Of a stretch of DNA of 64,000 nt, positions 63,298-64,000 are shown in pieces. The stretch's first letter is position 1. Each line of letters begins with the position of its first letter. The notes beneath the pieces were generated by a model, which saw nothing but the letters and a program-made list of their open reading frames with translations, was not told where the DNA came from and did not search any database. The DNA lies in contig CAJFFY010000009.1 of the NCBI GenBank assembly GCA_904374465.1, positions 1-64,000 on the forward strand, in the 5' to 3' direction. Both the position numbers and the translations under genes were made by a program. This DNA comes from an uncultured Subdoligranulum sp. Its GTDB lineage: Bacteria > Bacillota > Clostridia > Oscillospirales > Ruminococcaceae.

Positions 63298-64000
63298 TCA
63301 GCCTTTGACGGCGATGTTGACCAGTTTGCCCTTGACGTAGATTTCCTTGGCGACGGTCTTGCCGGCGATGGCTTCCGCCACAGCCGGTTCCGCCTTCGCC
63401 TGGGCAATGGCGTCGGCACTTTCGATGGCGGCGGGCACCTGGATGCGAGCCTTGACCTTGCCGTTGACCTGCACGGCAATCTCAATGGTCTGCTCCACAC
63501 ACTTGGCCTCGTCGTAGGTGGGCCAGGCATGATAGGCCAGCTGTTCGGTGTGCCCCAGCTGCTGCCACAGTTCTTCGGTCAGGTGCGGCGCGAAGGGGTT
63601 GAGCAGCTGCAACAGGACCTCGTACTCGGCGCGGTTGGCACCGCCGTGATCGCTGAGGGCGTTCACATAGATCATCAGCTGGGCAATGGCGGTGTTGGCC
63701 TTGAGGGCGTCAATGTCCTCGCCCACCTTCTTGATGGTGCGGTTGGCCACGGCCTCCAGCTCGGGACGGATGGCATCGCCCTCCAGCAGCTTTTCGCTCA
63801 TACCCCAGATCTTGTCCAGGAAGCGCTTGCAACCCTTGATGGAGGAGGTGTTCCAGGGAGCGGCCTTCTCGAAGTCGCCGATGAACATCTCGTACAGGCG
63901 CAGGGTGTCGGCGCCGTACTCGTTCACCACGTCGTCGGGGTTGACCACGTTGCCCAGGCTCTTGGACATCTTGACGATGGGATGCTCTGCCATCTCGCCG
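63298..64000 (-). CDS. leuS: Leucyl-tRNA synthetase, C-terminal part (cut by window edge)
   Basis: The last 234 or so residues of class I leucyl-tRNA synthetase. The signature KMSKSLGNVVNPDDVVNEYG of the catalytic domain, the anticodon-binding helical domain (DTLRLYEMFIGDFEKAAPWNTSSI in parts) and the C-terminal EIAVQVNGKVKARI and VVAKEIYVKGKLVNIAVKG tail are present. The frame is open to base 64000, so the 5' part lies outside. Ends 12 nt before its terminator. Confidence 0.96.
   Translation of the reverse strand, partial: GEMAEHPIVKMSKSLGNVVNPDDVVNEYGADTLRLYEMFIGDFEKAAPWNTSSIKGCKRFLDKIWGMSEKLLEGDAIRPELEAVANRTIKKVGEDIDALKANTAIAQLMIYVNALSDHGGANRAEYEVLLQLLNPFAPHLTEELWQQLGHTEQLAYHAWPTYDEAKCVEQTIEIAVQVNGKVKARIQVPAAIESADAIAQAKAEPAVAEAIAGKTVAKEIYVKGKLVNIAVKG

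Overview
The window reads as chromosomal DNA of a GC-rich Firmicute of the class Clostridia, most like the gut Oscillospirales (Faecalibacterium/Gemmiger/Subdoligranulum type). The taxon is inferred. It rests on strong AGGAGG-type ribosome binding sites, sigma-A promoters (TTGACA, 17 nt, TATAAT), a T-box leader, NrdR boxes, DUF1540 and DUF815 proteins, a proofreading-dead Pol I and an anaerobic lifestyle (NrdD/NrdG, FeoAB, hexuronate isomerase pathway). Genes are densely packed and mostly housekeeping. No prophage, insertion sequence, CRISPR array or origin was seen.

Layout. 1-1.5 kb: rplM-rpsI with promoter and leader, and an HPr-like protein lacking the phosphorylated histidine. 1.8-11.6 kb: tex and a YfhO-type membrane protein, then yfbR, dus, polA and tsaD. 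11.7-23.1 kb: one 12-gene minus-strand operon for a surface polysaccharide. It holds a Wzm/Wzt-type ABC exporter with a C-terminal carbohydrate-binding-like domain, five GT2 glycosyltransferases, a TupA-like ATP-grasp enzyme, a sialyltransferase-fold (GT52-like) enzyme, and FdtA/FdtB-type enzymes plus a GNAT acetyltransferase that would make a dTDP-3-(acyl)amino-3,6-dideoxyhexose. 23.2-25.4 kb: a DUF1540 protein and an S41 peptidase-like protein. 25.4-25.75 kb: a tRNA cluster (Arg, His, Gln) whose tRNA-Arg has lost its 3' end.

25.8-32.3 kb is the most intriguing locus: two divergently transcribed asparagine-synthetase paralogues, one next to a D-aspartate-ligase-like ATP-grasp enzyme and the other overlapping a MurE-like ligase with altered signature motifs. 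I infer a peptidoglycan or peptide amidation and branching system. 32.4-36.3 kb: an rRNA pseudouridine synthase, a YbaK deacylase, DAHP synthase, a zinc-ribbon membrane protein and an MFS transporter. 36.5-44.6 kb: the branched-chain amino-acid operon ilvB-ilvN-ilvC-ilvD under a T-box (best specifier reading CTG, Leu), a DUF815 ATPase and ilvA. 44.7-50.6 kb: galM-like epimerase, uxaA and uxaB divergent from uxaC (hexuronate catabolism). 50.7-53.9 kb: divergent nrdG and nrdD around tandem NrdR boxes exactly 31 bp apart. 54-56.7 kb: an overlapping alcohol/aldehyde dehydrogenase pair. 56.8-59.2 kb: a FeoA-FeoB fusion. 59.2-63.2 kb: a MATE transporter, a GtrB-like glycosyltransferase and a GtrII-like membrane glucosyltransferase. 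The window ends inside leuS.

Together the genes show an anaerobic, amino-acid-prototrophic, plant-polymer-using cell with heavy investment in envelope decoration (the 12-gene operon, YfhO, GtrB/GtrII and the AsnB/MurE locus).
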